Shown here piece after piece: positions 1-11,412 of a stretch of DNA of 64,000 nt; position 1 is the stretch's first letter; the number at the start of each line of letters is the position of its first letter. Made by a program: the position numbers and the translations under genes. Source of the stretch: Chalciporus piperatus (taxonomy: Eukaryota; Basidiomycota; Agaricomycetes; Boletales; Boletaceae); contig JBBPTG010000125.1 in the NCBI GenBank assembly GCA_038093975.1, positions 1 through 64,000 of the forward strand, written 5' to 3'. The notes beneath the pieces were generated by a model. That model was not told the DNA's origin, ran no database searches, and saw only the letters and a program-made list of their open reading frames with translations.

Positions 1-60
1 CTATTTCTAGTGGTCCGTAGCGAGATCCTCTCACACACCCAGATGCGTGTGAAAGGGGTT

Positions 61-1254
61 TCAGTTTTCCGACTTGTCGGTAAGGGTGATGTAGTCCTGG
101 AACCAAGCCTTTGCTTCTTCCAGATCCATGCCTCGGGTAGCTCGTACCCAATCCATTTCTTTTCCTTTGCCCTTGTTTGGCTTAGGAGTTTCGGTGCTTT
201 TATCCTCATCCCAGGAGGTATGCTCTTCTGTGAAGCGAACATTCCTTGGTGCTTTGTATTTTTTGCACATGCGTTTGTGCTCTCCTCTAGACCAGCCACA
301 TTCTGAGCATCTGGTCTTAGGTTCCTTGCAGTCTCTGACGAAGTGGTCCTTGCCACAGTTGAAGCATTTGGGCTTCCTGTCTCCATTAGGTTTCTTAGTT
401 TGGACGGCGTCTACGTCCATTGCGTTAGGGTCACGGCGTGAGATTCTGTCTGCCGTGCCTGCTTTGATGTAGGAGAATAGCTCTTTCCTGTTACAGCGAG
501 CGCGGATTGCTTCAACGAAGGTTTCGTAATTGTCGTATCTTCCCACGTTCTCAAGTAGGAATTTGACTGATTCCTGATCCGCGTTCTTCTCTAGGATTTC
601 GATGTGACGTTCATTATCCCATCCATCCATTGCTTTATGGATCTCGAATTTGGTTATGAAACTAGCGAATTTCATATCGTGCTGTTTCAAACCCATGATC
701 ATCTTGCGATGATATTCTTGTTCGTTTGATGAACGGAATCGATCTGTCATCATTTTTTCGAAGTCATTCCATGTATAGGCTGTTCCTTCCAGGATTTGTG
801 CCATAGTGGCGCGTGCAAAGTCTCCGGCGTCCCCGCCTTTCATTCGGCTAAGGGTTGCCTTTATTCCGGCCATCCCGGCAAGTACTCTGATGTTTTCCGC
901 TCGCCAGGAGCGTACTCTCATCCACCATTCTTCAAATTTCTTGCCTTTGGACCCGTCGTAGTCTCCTGGGTCAGCTACAATTTTCGATAGTTTTGGCTCA
1001 GCTGGTGGCGGTGGTACTGCTCTTCCTGGAGGTGGGGGTGCGGGCGTATTTAGAATCGCCTTGATCTGATCTGTTGCTTGATCGAGATCATCTCGTAATG
1101 TCTGATTTCTGAGTCGTTCATCTCGTAATGAATCTGTTTGGACTTCTAAGAAAAGCCTGAGATGTGCTCCTAGAGCGGCTAAGTCCTGATTGTGATTCTG
1201 AGCGAGAGCGGAAAGACTTGCTGCGAGTTCTGCTGGGAGTGCAGTCTGTGACAT
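61..1254 (-). CDS. gag: Gag protein of gypsy element
   Basis: A 397-residue capsid/nucleocapsid protein that would package the element RNA. The N-terminal third is coiled-coil-like, followed by a proline-rich linker at about residues 90-105 and a retrotransposon capsid domain with 'FEEWWMRVRSW' and 'FITKFEIHKAMDGW'. A zinc knuckle lies near residue 300, 'CFNCGKDHFVRDC', which is CX2CX3HX4C and so one residue shorter than the canonical CX2CX4HX4C. A second Cys/His cluster (C-X2-C-X6-H-X3-C) follows. The start ATG sits 8 nt past the ORF0 stop, so both probably come from one genomic RNA. Homologous to the Gag at 32080-33282. Confidence 0.88.
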   Translation of the reverse strand: MSQTALPAELAASLSALAQNHNQDLAALGAHLRLFLEVQTDSLRDERLRNQTLRDDLDQATDQIKAILNTPAPPPPGRAVPPPPAEPKLSKIVADPGDYDGSKGKKFEEWWMRVRSWRAENIRVLAGMAGIKATLSRMKGGDAGDFARATMAQILEGTAYTWNDFEKMMTDRFRSSNEQEYHRKMIMGLKQHDMKFASFITKFEIHKAMDGWDNERHIEILEKNADQESVKFLLENVGRYDNYETFVEAIRARCNRKELFSYIKAGTADRISRRDPNAMDVDAVQTKKPNGDRKPKCFNCGKDHFVRDCKEPKTRCSECGWSRGEHKRMCKKYKAPRNVRFTEEHTSWDEDKSTETPKPNKGKGKEMDWVRATRGMDLEEAKAWFQDYITLTDKSEN

Positions 1255-1262
1255 TGTTACTA

Positions 1263-2039
1263 CTAGTACTTGTAGCGGGGTTGGGGGAGTTTGGGGTGCT
1301 TGGCACGTAGGACTATTCTAGAGATCTTCTCAGGATCGTTTATGTTTCCTACTTCTGTGCGTATGATCTTTCTCCGGAAGGCAGCGGGGATCTTTATCTT
1401 TCTGATCGGCCTAGCCGGGACTACTCTCTCTGGTCCTGTGATTGCGTCTCTCTGTCTCTTTGGGGTTCTGACCTCTTCGTCAAACTCTTCGAGTCTCCTT
1501 TTGACGCTAGAGGTAGCGGATGCGGTTTTCGGCAACGAGGGTGCCTTCTCTGACAACCCACGTGGTACGACTAACGGGGATGGAGCGGGGAGTGGGATCG
1601 AGGGGGCGATAGGCGTCTGGTCATTTGGGTCGAACTCTTCGCTGATGAGTGACTCTTGGCTGACCGACGCTGGTCTGTCGAAGTCTCCGAGTATCCCGTC
1701 GAATAGCAGCCCCTGGGCGTATGCTATCGACGCGTCGTGGTAGGTTGCGTAACCTCCGTCTGAGTTCTTTCCAGAGTAGAACTGCTCTGGCTCTAATGCC
1801 GTGAGCGCTTTCAGCGTCCTGCTGAATGGTGAGAGGAGTCTAGCGGGTTCTTCTTCACCCACTGGGATCCGTGCGTCTGCAGCGGCCTCCGGCTCTGTCT
1901 CAACTATGGTCGGGATCGCGGTGACCCGTCCGTGCCTAGCTACTACTGAGGCTACGTAAGGATGGTCTAGGTTCTCGGCTTGCGAGTACCTCCCGGACCG
2001 GAAAGGGAGAAGAGTGGCGTGAAAAGATGGGAAGTACAC
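1263..2039 (-). CDS. ORF0 between 5' LTR and gag, unknown function
   Basis: A 258-residue ORF in the leader of the gypsy element, where most gypsy elements have no gene. No domain is recognised. The N-terminal half is mixed to acidic, the middle is Pro/Ser-rich and the C-terminal third is strongly basic (for example 'PIRKIKIPAAFRRKIIR'), which suggests nucleic-acid binding or nuclear targeting. The full element at 27228-35161 has an ORF at the same place (33615-34541) with the same acidic-to-basic layout but low sequence similarity. It could instead be an N-terminal part of Gag expressed separately. Whether it is translated is unknown. Confidence 0.55.
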   Translation of the reverse strand: MYFPSFHATLLPFRSGRYSQAENLDHPYVASVVARHGRVTAIPTIVETEPEAAADARIPVGEEEPARLLSPFSRTLKALTALEPEQFYSGKNSDGGYATYHDASIAYAQGLLFDGILGDFDRPASVSQESLISEEFDPNDQTPIAPSIPLPAPSPLVVPRGLSEKAPSLPKTASATSSVKRRLEEFDEEVRTPKRQRDAITGPERVVPARPIRKIKIPAAFRRKIIRTEVGNINDPEKISRIVLRAKHPKLPQPRYKY

Positions 2040-2153
2040 TACGAGGTCACGTTAACGTAGGTACTTTGAGCGAGAGATTGTCCACGCACTTGCGTCGCGA
2101 TGAAGCGGTGGAGAACGATAGCGTAGAGGTGATAGAATGAAGCTTAGTTCAAG

Positions 2154-2670
2154 TGAAACGACCCAAAACTCGTATTGAGATCAGGTCTACACTATCGCCA
2201 AGTGAAGCGGTTTAGAAGAAGAGAATGGAGAGCGACTGAGATAGGACGGTTGAGTCTTGGGGAAAGACCAAGTGAACTAAGCTGGGGTTACCAGCAGTTC
2301 CTTGGGGTTTATATACTATCCTAAGTGTTTGTACATGTTTGTATGTACTATAACTAAATAAGGAGTTCCCCTGAACCCATGAGAATAGAAGCGAGATAAG
2401 AAGGCTGTGAAGCATAGCCGAGATAGCCGAGATGAAGTACATGAGGTGAAAGGCTGTGGCATAGCCATGCGCAGCACGGAGATTAACTGTCAAGGTAAGG
2501 CAATGCGTGAGAATGAATATAACCATAAGGGGCGACCGTGCGAAGAGTGAAAGTGAATGAGCACGTGTCTGAAAGATAAGATGAGAGAGATTAGATAAGA
2601 TCGAATGGAATGAAACGTTGAAGTCCACAAAGTGTCTGTGAAGGTGAGAGAACCGTAATGAACCGTAACA
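2154..2670 (-). repeat. 5' LTR of the left gypsy element
   Basis: On the minus strand the segment begins TGTTACGG and ends GTTTCA, giving the TG...CA ends expected of an LTR. The same terminal hexamers bound the four LTRs near 27-42 kb. A TATA-like 'tatatactat' motif is present near 2310. Bases 2671-2675 (tcatt) would be half of the 5-bp target duplication; the partner lies outside the window. Confidence 0.75.
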
Positions 2671-3348
2671 TCATTGCTGACTCATCTAAGTCTGGACCTT
2701 TGTCACGTGACCTGATTATGTAATAGTTTACGTAATGCTACAGGGACTACCGGAGCGGATTAAGATGAATCCGGCTTGACCCCTAAGTTGTAGACAAAGT
2801 CCAGAGTTCGAATACCGTTGTAGGCAAAAGTTTGAAAAGTTTTTAAATACTATAACACCAGGTGGGGCAACTCGAAAGTCGTCAGAGTCAACTTCATCAC
2901 CACTAGCACTGCCAGTTCGAGCTTATCACCTCAAGCTCTCGAGGTCAGCATTGACATCTTTGGTGCTCGATGGGTGTAAAATATTGATAAACATCGACCT
3001 CAGTGTTGTGTCCTTGATTCTCCTGACATGCTCAGATCTCGTTGTGACCGTCACGGTCGGATGTCATCGTTCTAAAAACCCTAACCCTAGAAATAATCCA
3101 CCGAAGTACGAAAATTCTCTCGATGCCGACCGGCATTTGAACTGTCACCAAATGTCCACCATACTTCACCTCATGTGGCCGTGCACCTCACCTTACCTCG
3201 GAATCCTGAGGTAAAACTCCGACGCTACCTCGACCTCACCTCGACCTCACCTCGCGGCAGCACTACTGTAGGCTGCCAACTTTCTGCTGCTTATATAAGC
3301 GTCACAGTTTGTTTGCGGGGGTGACCCCTTTTCTTCATCCCAACCTCC
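2671..3348. promoter_or_regulatory. Intergenic stretch with likely promoter of the NTPase gene
   Basis: No gene is seen. A TATA box (ttatataagc, 3291-3300) lies about 50 bp upstream of the ATG at 3349. Between about 3190 and 3255 there are degenerate repeats of 'acctcgacctc'. A short telomere-like 'ccctaaccct' occurs near 3080. Confidence 0.5.
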
Positions 3349-6237
3349 ATGATGGACGTCGCCGATAGTACTACTGGGCCTGCATCCTCGATGGATGTTG
3401 ATAGTATTCCATCTGTTTCTTCACAAGATTTCATCGCGGTCAAGCATTACACAGACGACGACCATCGTCGGATGGACGAGGAAGTGGCTCAGCTGCTTGA
3501 ACACAGCAAATGGCATCCGAGTCCACTACCCATGATAGTGAAGTCGGTGCTCAATGCAGTGGTTCTTGCCGATGATCGACTGGATCCCAGATATCTTAAA
3601 ATGCCTGCTAGAACCGAACTCTTCAACACATATCCTTGGCTAGAGTCCATGGTGGCGGATGCTTGGCGAACCGAGTCGTACCGCAATGTTCGCGAACTTG
3701 GTACGCACGTTAATCATGAGTAGTGGCTTTCGTCTTTTCATCAAGCTCCTCGTCACCCGTAGTCATCCTTCAGCCCCCCGTGGCAGTAGTATCGGGTAGG
3801 TTTCTCCGTCTACGTGTCTCAGTTTGTCCTTACTTGATATACACAGTACCCCTTTCGGAAACCCAGTTGAAAGCGTTGAGGGATGGGTTTTCTGCCACTT
3901 ATCGAGGTCTCGCCGTCGACGCATTCTACAAGTATCTCCAGAAAAATGATGAGGCATTTCACGCGGCTAAGGACCCGGTGTATTACGCCAAGGTTTGCTC
4001 CATCGTCCAGAGCTCCGGTACCGGAAAGACACGTTTAATGCTTCAGGCGAGTTTCCACCGTCTTGCCTGACAATTGAGTTAACATCCACTCTTCCGTGCA
4101 GCTTGCCACAAAAGGTGTTTGTGTATTGTACATGAACATTAAATCCCCTAACGACGCGCAGGGATGGCCTCCCCGCGACGATGTACCTGCAGATCTCCTC
4201 CGCGCTTCTTCCGCTGAAGACGAGTATGGTATCCAGTGCTACGCATTTTTCTCCGCTGTCTTCAAAGTCCTTCGCACGTTCCTGGAGAAGGGGCTGGATT
4301 GGTATGGAACCATGTGCCACATCGGGAGCCCTACTCGTACCGCGTTTTTTGTGGATCTGAAGAGGGAATATGGAAACGTGAGTACGACGAATTTACGATA
4401 TTTGTTGCCATATTCACATATTTATGCTAGGTCAAGAAAGAAATTCCTACTTCGTCCGCAGGAAGCGAGGTCATGAACAAGTACTATCGGGGGATGGTTG
4501 AGAGTAAGGCAATCCCGCGGAAGAAGAACGAACCGAGGGTGGTGATTGCTCTGGACGAGGCCCACGTATTGCATGAACAGGGGGATTCAACATTTTCCCG
4601 AGCACCTGTGTTCCTCCGGACTATCAAAGAATATTCAGACAATCATACCAATGCAGTTTGGGTCGTGTTTGCTTCGACGACGTCGAAGGTTGTCCACTTC
4701 GCATCTCCTCAAGATCTATGTACGTGATTTCATAATAGTTTGCCGTCCTAACAATTAAAACAATCTTAGATCCCTCGGCAAGGGTCAATCTTAAGGGAGA
4801 ACAGCTTTTCTCGCCATTTACACGGCTTGGATGGGACCAGAATTCCCCGATGATCGGGGTCGTTCGACCAGATGAAGTTGCACAAGCGAAGCATATCATT
4901 CGATATGGCCGTCCATTGTGTGTGCTTATTTCCGATTTTGTGCTTCTGTGTCCGCTAACTGATTCACAGATGGGTCTTACAGACCACCGGTGATTCACTC
5001 CAAAACTTCCTCGGTTTCGTTGAACGGAAGTTGTGTGGAAGCAAGGAGTTCATCCCCCGCGACCACAGACAAGCATTCGCAGTTCTTGCTCAAAGGTTCG
5101 GCCTCGATATCGCCTTTGGTTCCCGCAATGCTCTTCTTAATGTCGAGATATCGGTCGCAAGTCACCTCCGTTTGTGTCTCAAGACCACCGAGGATCGAAT
5201 GTGGAGCTACACCACCTACCTTTCCGAGCCCATTCTGTCATGTGCTGCCGCCTCTATGCTGCACGCCGGCGGTCTGTCCCCATCGGGGGACAATCTGGAA
5301 CACGCTTTTGAGTCCCTAGAGGTTATGGTCAATGATGGGGTGGTTGACAAAGGCCAAATTGGGGAGCTAGTCAGCCGTTTTATCTGGCTCCTCGCGAAGG
5401 ATTTTTTCGTTCGCACCAAGCTTGACCCTCCCGTAGCCCCAATCGATCAGGATTCGGGATTCGAGCAACTGCTTCAGGATTGTCAAATGATCCCGGTGGT
5501 CGAATACCTCGAGTTCGTTTTCGGGCCGAAAATTTGGGAAGCGGCACCACAAGCTAAGGAGGAGTTTCAGAATGCCTATGTCAATTTCTCCCACTGGGCT
5601 TCGATGAAATTCTTAATCAAACAACGCATACAGGTGGAACAAGTGCCGTAAGTTTTATGCACAATTTCTCCTTTGATTCAAGTTTGACCTTACGTATAGC
5701 ATCGATAAATTGACGTTGTCCCAGTGGGAGCGAACAAGCGCTCTCCAATGCTGTCACCCCCAGCCCGTGGTTGACAAGGTTATACCAATGTACTTCAAAC
5801 CTCTAAAGGACGGCGACCGAGCTGGCATGTCGCAAATCTTTATTTCGGACAAGGCTCGAGTCGATTCACAGGAACGTCATCTGCCCGACATCCAGCGAGG
5901 CCACCCGAACATTGCTCCTGGCTTTCGCGGTCTTCCTTACATCGCGGTATTGGTAGACCTCGGTCTTGAAAAGTCCAAGTTTGTAGCCTCCGTAGACCCC
6001 GCCTCGGAGGATCGGGATATGAGCCTGCGTATCTATGCACGTGGGCTTGATGCAACGACGTATCCATTCCTCGAAGGCCGAGCTGGGCTCACACGCATCC
6101 TGCAGGACTTGTACAAACGACAATATCCTCCTCCTCCCAGCACAGACTTCGAGGATGTCCTCGCGGATCAAATGGACTTCGCAGCGTCCAGCGAGCCACG
6201 CCACTTGAACATGCACGAAGGAGACGAGGAGAAATAA
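3349..6237 (+). CDS. P-loop NTPase, large fungal protein of unknown function
   Basis: Model: exons 3349-3700, 3847-4046, 4102-4377, 4431-4719, 4770-4917, 4970-5647, 5700-6237, giving 826 residues in one continuous frame. The second intron uses a GC donor (gcgagt at 4047). A Walker A motif, 'SSGTGKTR', lies near residue 172 and a Walker B, 'VVIALDEAH', near residue 313, so this is an ATPase of the AAA/STAND-like class. The rest (leucine-rich alpha-helical central region, C-terminal ~180 residues ending 'HEGDEEK') is not recognised. The P-loop context resembles NTPases found in fungal Crinkler/RHS-like proteins, but I see no Crinkler N-terminal header, so that link is tentative. No signal peptide or membrane segment. 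Base composition matches the neighbouring genes. Confidence 0.75.
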
Positions 6238-7236
6238 AGGTTCAGAACCGGCCGCAGGACTGGATGTGTACGTTTAGTGTACTTGTATGATTTCGGAATC
6301 TGCTAGTGGGGCTGGAAGTTCACTGTACTTATATCCCTTGAGCATTGTCTGCGACTGTTGTATTTTCATTGAATGCATTCTTCTGCGCGTATCGTTACTA
6401 CCGTCATATTGCCCAATAAACTCGATCGCTCATATGTCCAAGCAGGCTCTTAGATTGTCAAGGTGGTATAACTCAGTGCCCGGACAACAGGACGGCAAAG
6501 ACAGAATCTTCCGGGAACTGGGCTCGCATTGCTCCGATCTCTAGGAAGTCATTTCGACTTTTTTTTTTGTCTCACTACGACAGCTCAACAATAAATTTTA
6601 TTCTCATTCTCAAATGTAATCATCACGCGACCAAGGACCTCAATAACATACCCCTCCGTTACTGTCGACATATTAGACCTCTCCGTCTCATCACAAAGAA
6701 AGAGGGGTGATTGCGAGACTTACGGCGGGAAAAGAGAGCCTGTAAAGGATAGACTGCCGTTTCAGATATGATGTGACAATAAACGAAACAACGGAGGCAC
6801 ACCGCCCGATGTGGTGCAGTGCTTGAGTAGCGTTGAGCTTGCGCCAGTCCGTTTTCATTCAAGCATCTGACCGAGTCATTGCTCCACCAATCGTATGCCC
6901 AGGAGATGCGGCACGTTACATGAATAATAGAATTGATCCTCTGCCTTGTAGGTTTCTCGACGACTACACAACAGATAGTTTGGATTATGCATGTGGCATA
7001 AATCATCGACTGTATTAACGGATCAAGACTGGATCAAAAATCTGTTGATTTGGGTTCGATAGGGCCCGAGTTGCCGGCTATTATCAGCGACAATGTCAAT
7101 AATGACAAGGCAATGACGAAACACTCTCAGAGTCAGAACTTTACATTGACCCCAGTACAAAAACACACGGAACGCACGGAAATCCCGTCCGTCGTTTTTT
7201 TCTCTTTTTTCACGACGACGCTCGCCATCAGTTAGG
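6238..7236. other. Intergenic region, no gene seen
   Basis: About 1 kb between two plus-strand genes. A T-run (6560-6568) and AT-rich sequence (6580-6640) could belong to the 3' end of the NTPase gene. Short ORFs here have no supporting features. Confidence 0.5.
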
Positions 7237-8680
7237 ATGCCACCTCAAATACCCTTGGATACCAAGAGACTCCTTGCGAAAATACCTACCATACCCCCAC
7301 GCATTCGAGAAGTCGCACAGCTATATGAACGGCTGAAACTCCTTGGCCGTTTACCTCGCTTGAAACCATTATCTATCCTCAAATATGTCGCCTACGTCGT
7401 TCTTCTCGTCAATGCAGGTTCTCTGCCGTTCGTCTGGCACAGTGAGTGGAGCCAAACCCTCGTGGCTGGTTTATTCGGCTCACCACATGTTCCAGTTCGC
7501 GTCTTCTGGCCAATCATCGCTGCCAAATTCGAATACTATGGCGTTTGTCTGAGATACATGTTTGTCCCCAAGGCGGAACGAATGCGTGCGCTCACCGAAT
7601 GGGCCGAAGGACACTCGCCCGTCGGCGCCAATCCGTTCGAGCTTGTTTCAGTGTACAGGAGATTCGCAAGTACGTGCCAAATTTCGTGAACAGGCATCAA
7701 TAGCCTATCGACTGACGCGACTCCCAAATTTCTTCTAGGTCCCGACGACGCAGACATGTTCGGGATGCATCTCAGCAACTCAAGCTATGCAAAGGCGAGC
7801 CTTATCTCGACCAACTCTTCCAATCCCCACTGACCAATTTTTCCAGGCACTCGATTCGGCCCGGTTGAGGTTCCTCATGAAAGCGTTCTTCACATGGGGT
7901 GCTAGCGGCGGGCAAATGGCCCTCGGTGGTAATGCAATTCAATAACCCCTCGAGACAATAAGACTGACCTTTCTCGGCCTTCCCTCAAGCCACACATTAC
8001 CACTTCATACGCGAGATCAAACCTCTCGTCACTTACGAAGTCAGACTCTCTATCGGATCTTGGGACCATAAATGGGTAGGTACATTCTAGCTCTTATCTC
8101 TTCTGTCATTAATCATTCGCTTCAGATGTATCTCATTGCTCGCTACGTCACTCTTCCCAAACGGCGAGGCGCAACACGCGATTCATCCCAAGAAATGGGA
8201 ACCCCAGTGACACCTGCAGATCGCGTGGCTGTTCCTAATGGAACGGCTAACATCGAAGAAGCAGTGGCTGCTATTGTTCGAGGGGGCGCACGTGGTCCGA
8301 TTTTCGAACCGGATGGTGCTATCTTGCATTGTGTCGCGGTATCCCAGATTTGCTTCAAGCATGGTCGGATCACGATCCCCCCCGCTGTGATTCTTGGCTC
8401 TGAAGGGTACACTAAACCGAACGACGGTGGCGAGCCGTATTCGCGCGCAAATCCCCCTCCGAACTGGCCAAAGGCACAGGCAGTCCGGGCTCCCCCTGTT
8501 GGAAGCATGACCAAGTTCCGGGCTTTCTTGAAGGGTGCCTGGCGTGACGTCCCGGAGGGCGAGAGATGGTGGGAAGAGGCCCTCGGAGGTTCGATCGAGA
8601 TCAAACGACAGGCAAACCTAGAGATTCTAGAGATTCTCAGGCTTGGGTTAGAACGTACCAAGACGCTAAACCGTGATTAA
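7237..8680 (+). CDS. Thioesterase/hot-dog-fold family membrane-anchored protein (THEM6-like)
   Basis: Model: exons 7237-7669, 7739-7794, 7847-7928, 7990-8075, 8126-8680, giving 403 residues. The second intron has a GC donor (AAG|gcgagc at 7795). A hydrophobic helix at about residues 45-65 suggests a membrane anchor. The block around the exon 2/3 junction ('HLSNSSYAKALDSAR', 'RFLM') and 'YEVRLSIGSWDHKW' followed by 'MYLIARYV' match the pattern of 4HBT_2/THEM6-type thioesterase-like proteins, which have a hot-dog fold and would act on acyl thioesters. The C-terminal ~100 residues are a family-specific extension. The substrate cannot be inferred. The next gene to the right is on the minus strand, so the two converge. 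Confidence 0.75.
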
Positions 8681-9520
8681 ACATGAGCATAGATGTACTG
8701 TAGACAACCTTACTCTCGCCCTAGCGGACGTCATGTATCATGTATCAATAGTCTGTGGACGCGGAACATGACTAGGAAAACACGACGTCAGAATGCTCAT
8801 AGACAGCTATAGGGTCAATACACCGTACAGGCGATCTGATCGTGGCTTACCGTCGTCCAAACCGAAGCATGCGATTCCCGGACGAGGTTCCGGGTTATCT
8901 CTCAAGAATCGTTCAGGTTTGAATTCCAACGGGTCCTTGTACGTTCTCTCCGAGTCATCGCGAAGGATAGCCCTACACACCAGAAAGGCAACACCGTCAC
9001 CTTGGGTATGTTGAGTATCCTTGCTTGCCAGATATGGACGAGAACGTACATATGAGCCCGCAGGAAATCAACTAACTATCCGTATACTCGTCATTGAATC
9101 TCGTACACCTCATCGCTTCAAACATTCTACAAATCGAGGTGAGGCAGACTCAAATAAAAGGTGAACACTGACTCATTGGAGCCGGGGGATGTCAACGAAG
9201 AAATTCTTAAGAACGGCCTCCAAGTAGGATATAGCCGACCGGTCGGCAAATGTTGGTAGTCGGCGTATACCAATCACAGAGTCGAGTTCTTGGGAAGCGT
9301 GCGTAAGTATGATATCTATCCTTATACTTAAGCTAACTTACTAGTAAGCACCTCCTGATCCCCCGAAATAAACATCGTCGTTAAAGAGCCTTGTTTATCT
9401 CGGATTCGATAAGTTCAGTGAACAACATCCAAGTCGCGGTCCTGACTCCTCGCGTGACATATTGGAGAGCGAGAGATGATGAGAAGAGGCTCAGGGAGCT
9501 AGGCTGTGAGTCGAGGTGCT
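8681..9520. other. Convergent intergenic region, no gene seen
   Basis: About 840 bp between the 3' ends of the thioesterase and HNH genes. It contains a 12-bp perfect palindrome (ccgaccggtcgg near 9237-9248) but no supported ORF or RNA gene. Confidence 0.5.
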
Positions 9521-10853
9521 TCACTCTGCGAGAGACTGTTGGAATCCTTCCATCTTCAACCGCTGGTGACAGTAAACCTCAATGGCAGACCAAAGTAGAG
9601 CTGCCGATGATCCATCTTCAGCGAGAACATCAGTTGATTCCACGTCTCTGTGAATCTTATCAATGTATTTCCCCGCCCCAGACAACCAGCAAACACGAGC
9701 ACACATAGCATGAATTTCCAATGCTGCTGGGGACGGTAGGGGGTACTTGTCCAGATCAGGGGAAGTGAATTCCAACTCCTCCTTCAGCCCAAGAGCCTTG
9801 AGGGCTGCTTCATGACGTATAGCATGGACTCTGTAACCGTTTGGTCGATCCTATGTATTGTTTGTCAAGGTTCTATTCGTAACAAGAAACAAACCTAGAC
9901 TCACAGCGGGTTCGAACCATAGCCACAGGTTACCAAAGGCGGTGTGGGCTCTCGCTCAAAGTCGTGACATTTGTCAAAGCGTGAATGTTTTTCCCTTTCA
10001 ACTCCTCTCGGAGATGTCTATACCCAAACATCTCCAATGTAGCCCAGAAGACGCTAGCATAATCCTGTGCGATTGAGTATATTGAATAGTATGCCACATG
10101 ATATGAAACACCACTCACCCTCTTGGTTCCATCCTCGCCACCCATGTTGAGCGAACTGGGAATAATATGTGCACACTCAGTTTTTGCTTGAAGACAACCC
10201 TCAAGAGGACCCCGTGGCTCCTCCACCATATCGTCGTATATTCCAGTGGCGACACAACGCAGTCCGTCACGATGCAAGGCCTGGTGGGCGAACGGATCAG
10301 GGGTAATTCAAACAAAGAAAATTATACCTACAGCCACTTTTGCAGCTTGATGGTTTGTCGGGCAGCCCTCGAGCTTAGGCTTCACTACCTCCTGGATGCG
10401 ACGAAAATGTTGCAGAGGGGAAACTTCGGAAGTAGGAGGGCGTGAATCATGGGACTTTTTGACTAAAGAACGTGAGAAAATAGAATATGCAACAAGACAG
10501 GAAAACGTACACACGTAAAGAAGGAAGTCAAAGTAGCGCTTTCCAAGTGTAGAATACGAGGCCAGATCATCGTGGAACGTCGCAAGTTCCGCTGCTACGG
10601 TTCGGCGAACTGAATCCTTAGGGGGCACCAAGATAAGGTATCCAAGGACACGAGCATATATGACGCGATGTTCGTCTTTGGCCTCGATCGCGCTGTCCTC
10701 TAACTTGAGGATCGTCGAGTAAACTAGAGCGACTTGTCCGACGTTGTGATCAATGGTGCGAGGGAGTGGGCCTGGTTGCAAGAGATTCATTGTCAAAACG
10801 ATGGTGAATATGCTTTGGATGGTGGATGAAGCGTAAAGTAGAAACTCGAGCAT
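9521..10853 (-). CDS. HNH endonuclease-domain protein with apparent frameshift
   Basis: Minus-strand model: exons 10853-10511, 10462-10332, 10280-10119, 10064-9905, 9850-9521. The core 'HRDGLRCVATG' followed by 'TECAHIIP' is the HNH_2-type nuclease signature: Cys-containing first strand, then the His-Ile-Ile-Pro metal-site segment. Proteins like this are common in basidiomycetes and their role is unknown. The fourth exon enters in phase 0 and is 160 nt long, but the last exon must be read in phase 0. The expected frame changes from 'TLSESPH' to 'FGNLWLWFEPA' near 9935, so one base is in excess or two are missing. Either the gene is a recent pseudogene or there is a sequence error. An alternative ATG lies at 10790. 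Confidence 0.7.
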
Positions 10854-11412
10854 ACTGCACCTAACATTGGGCGTTTTAGGGGTTTTTGGCTTAGATAAGC
10901 GTGACAACCCTGAGAGGGGTAAAACAAGAGATCTTATCTTGCGTAATGCTACGGATGCTGAAGCTTGAAGGATGGACGTATATGTAGGTAGGTAAGTATG
11001 TACGGATGTGAATGAACGAATGACAATGCTACGTGTGGTACGCATACATACATGTGTGTCTGCTAAAACGCCAACGGCACAGCGATAAACGTGGGGGTAT
11101 CCAGTCCGGTATGAAACAGCGAGCAGAGAAAACAAAATAGCGAATATATGTAAAAAAAAAAACGAGTGAGTGACTTCCGATGCAAACGCGCTCGGATGCT
11201 CAAATGAGCGTTCTTTCGGGCTTGAAGCTCCAAGCCCCAATTGTGTTCTTCTTCTTCTTCTTCTTCCCCTCCACTCTACCGAAAAACGGTGATAAGTCGT
11301 CCCCGAGTCCCCGACGGTCATGTTAAGAATAGAATGTCGCGCGACACCTTGCATTCCGCCCCCCCCCCACTTTCCGATCTCTTTCGTCTCGTGATAGGCT
11401 GGTCCACATGGA
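10854..11412. other. Intergenic region upstream of the HNH gene
   Basis: About 560 bp containing a TTC microsatellite (near 11247-11265) and a C-run (near 11360). A long minus-strand open frame here is continuous with HNH exon 1 but lacks protein-like features upstream of 10853, so I did not extend the gene into it. Confidence 0.45.

Larger units (their letters stand above)
1..2670 (-). mobile_element. Ty3/gypsy chromovirus, 5' part only (runs off left edge)
   Basis: Read on the minus strand the order is 5' LTR (2670-2154), ORF0 (2039-1263), gag (1254-61). The pol region and 3' LTR would lie left of position 1. The Gag protein is clearly related to the Gag at 32080-33282, for example in the shared 'LSKIV.DPGDYDGS' block, and the LTR ends (TGTTACG...GTTTCA) match those of the full element at 27228-35161. 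The LTR is longer (517 versus about 476 bp) and otherwise different, so this is a related but distinct family. Confidence 0.85.

Noticed and set aside
3075..3095. Telomere-like ccctaaccct repeat
   Set aside because: Under two units, so chance is the simplest explanation.
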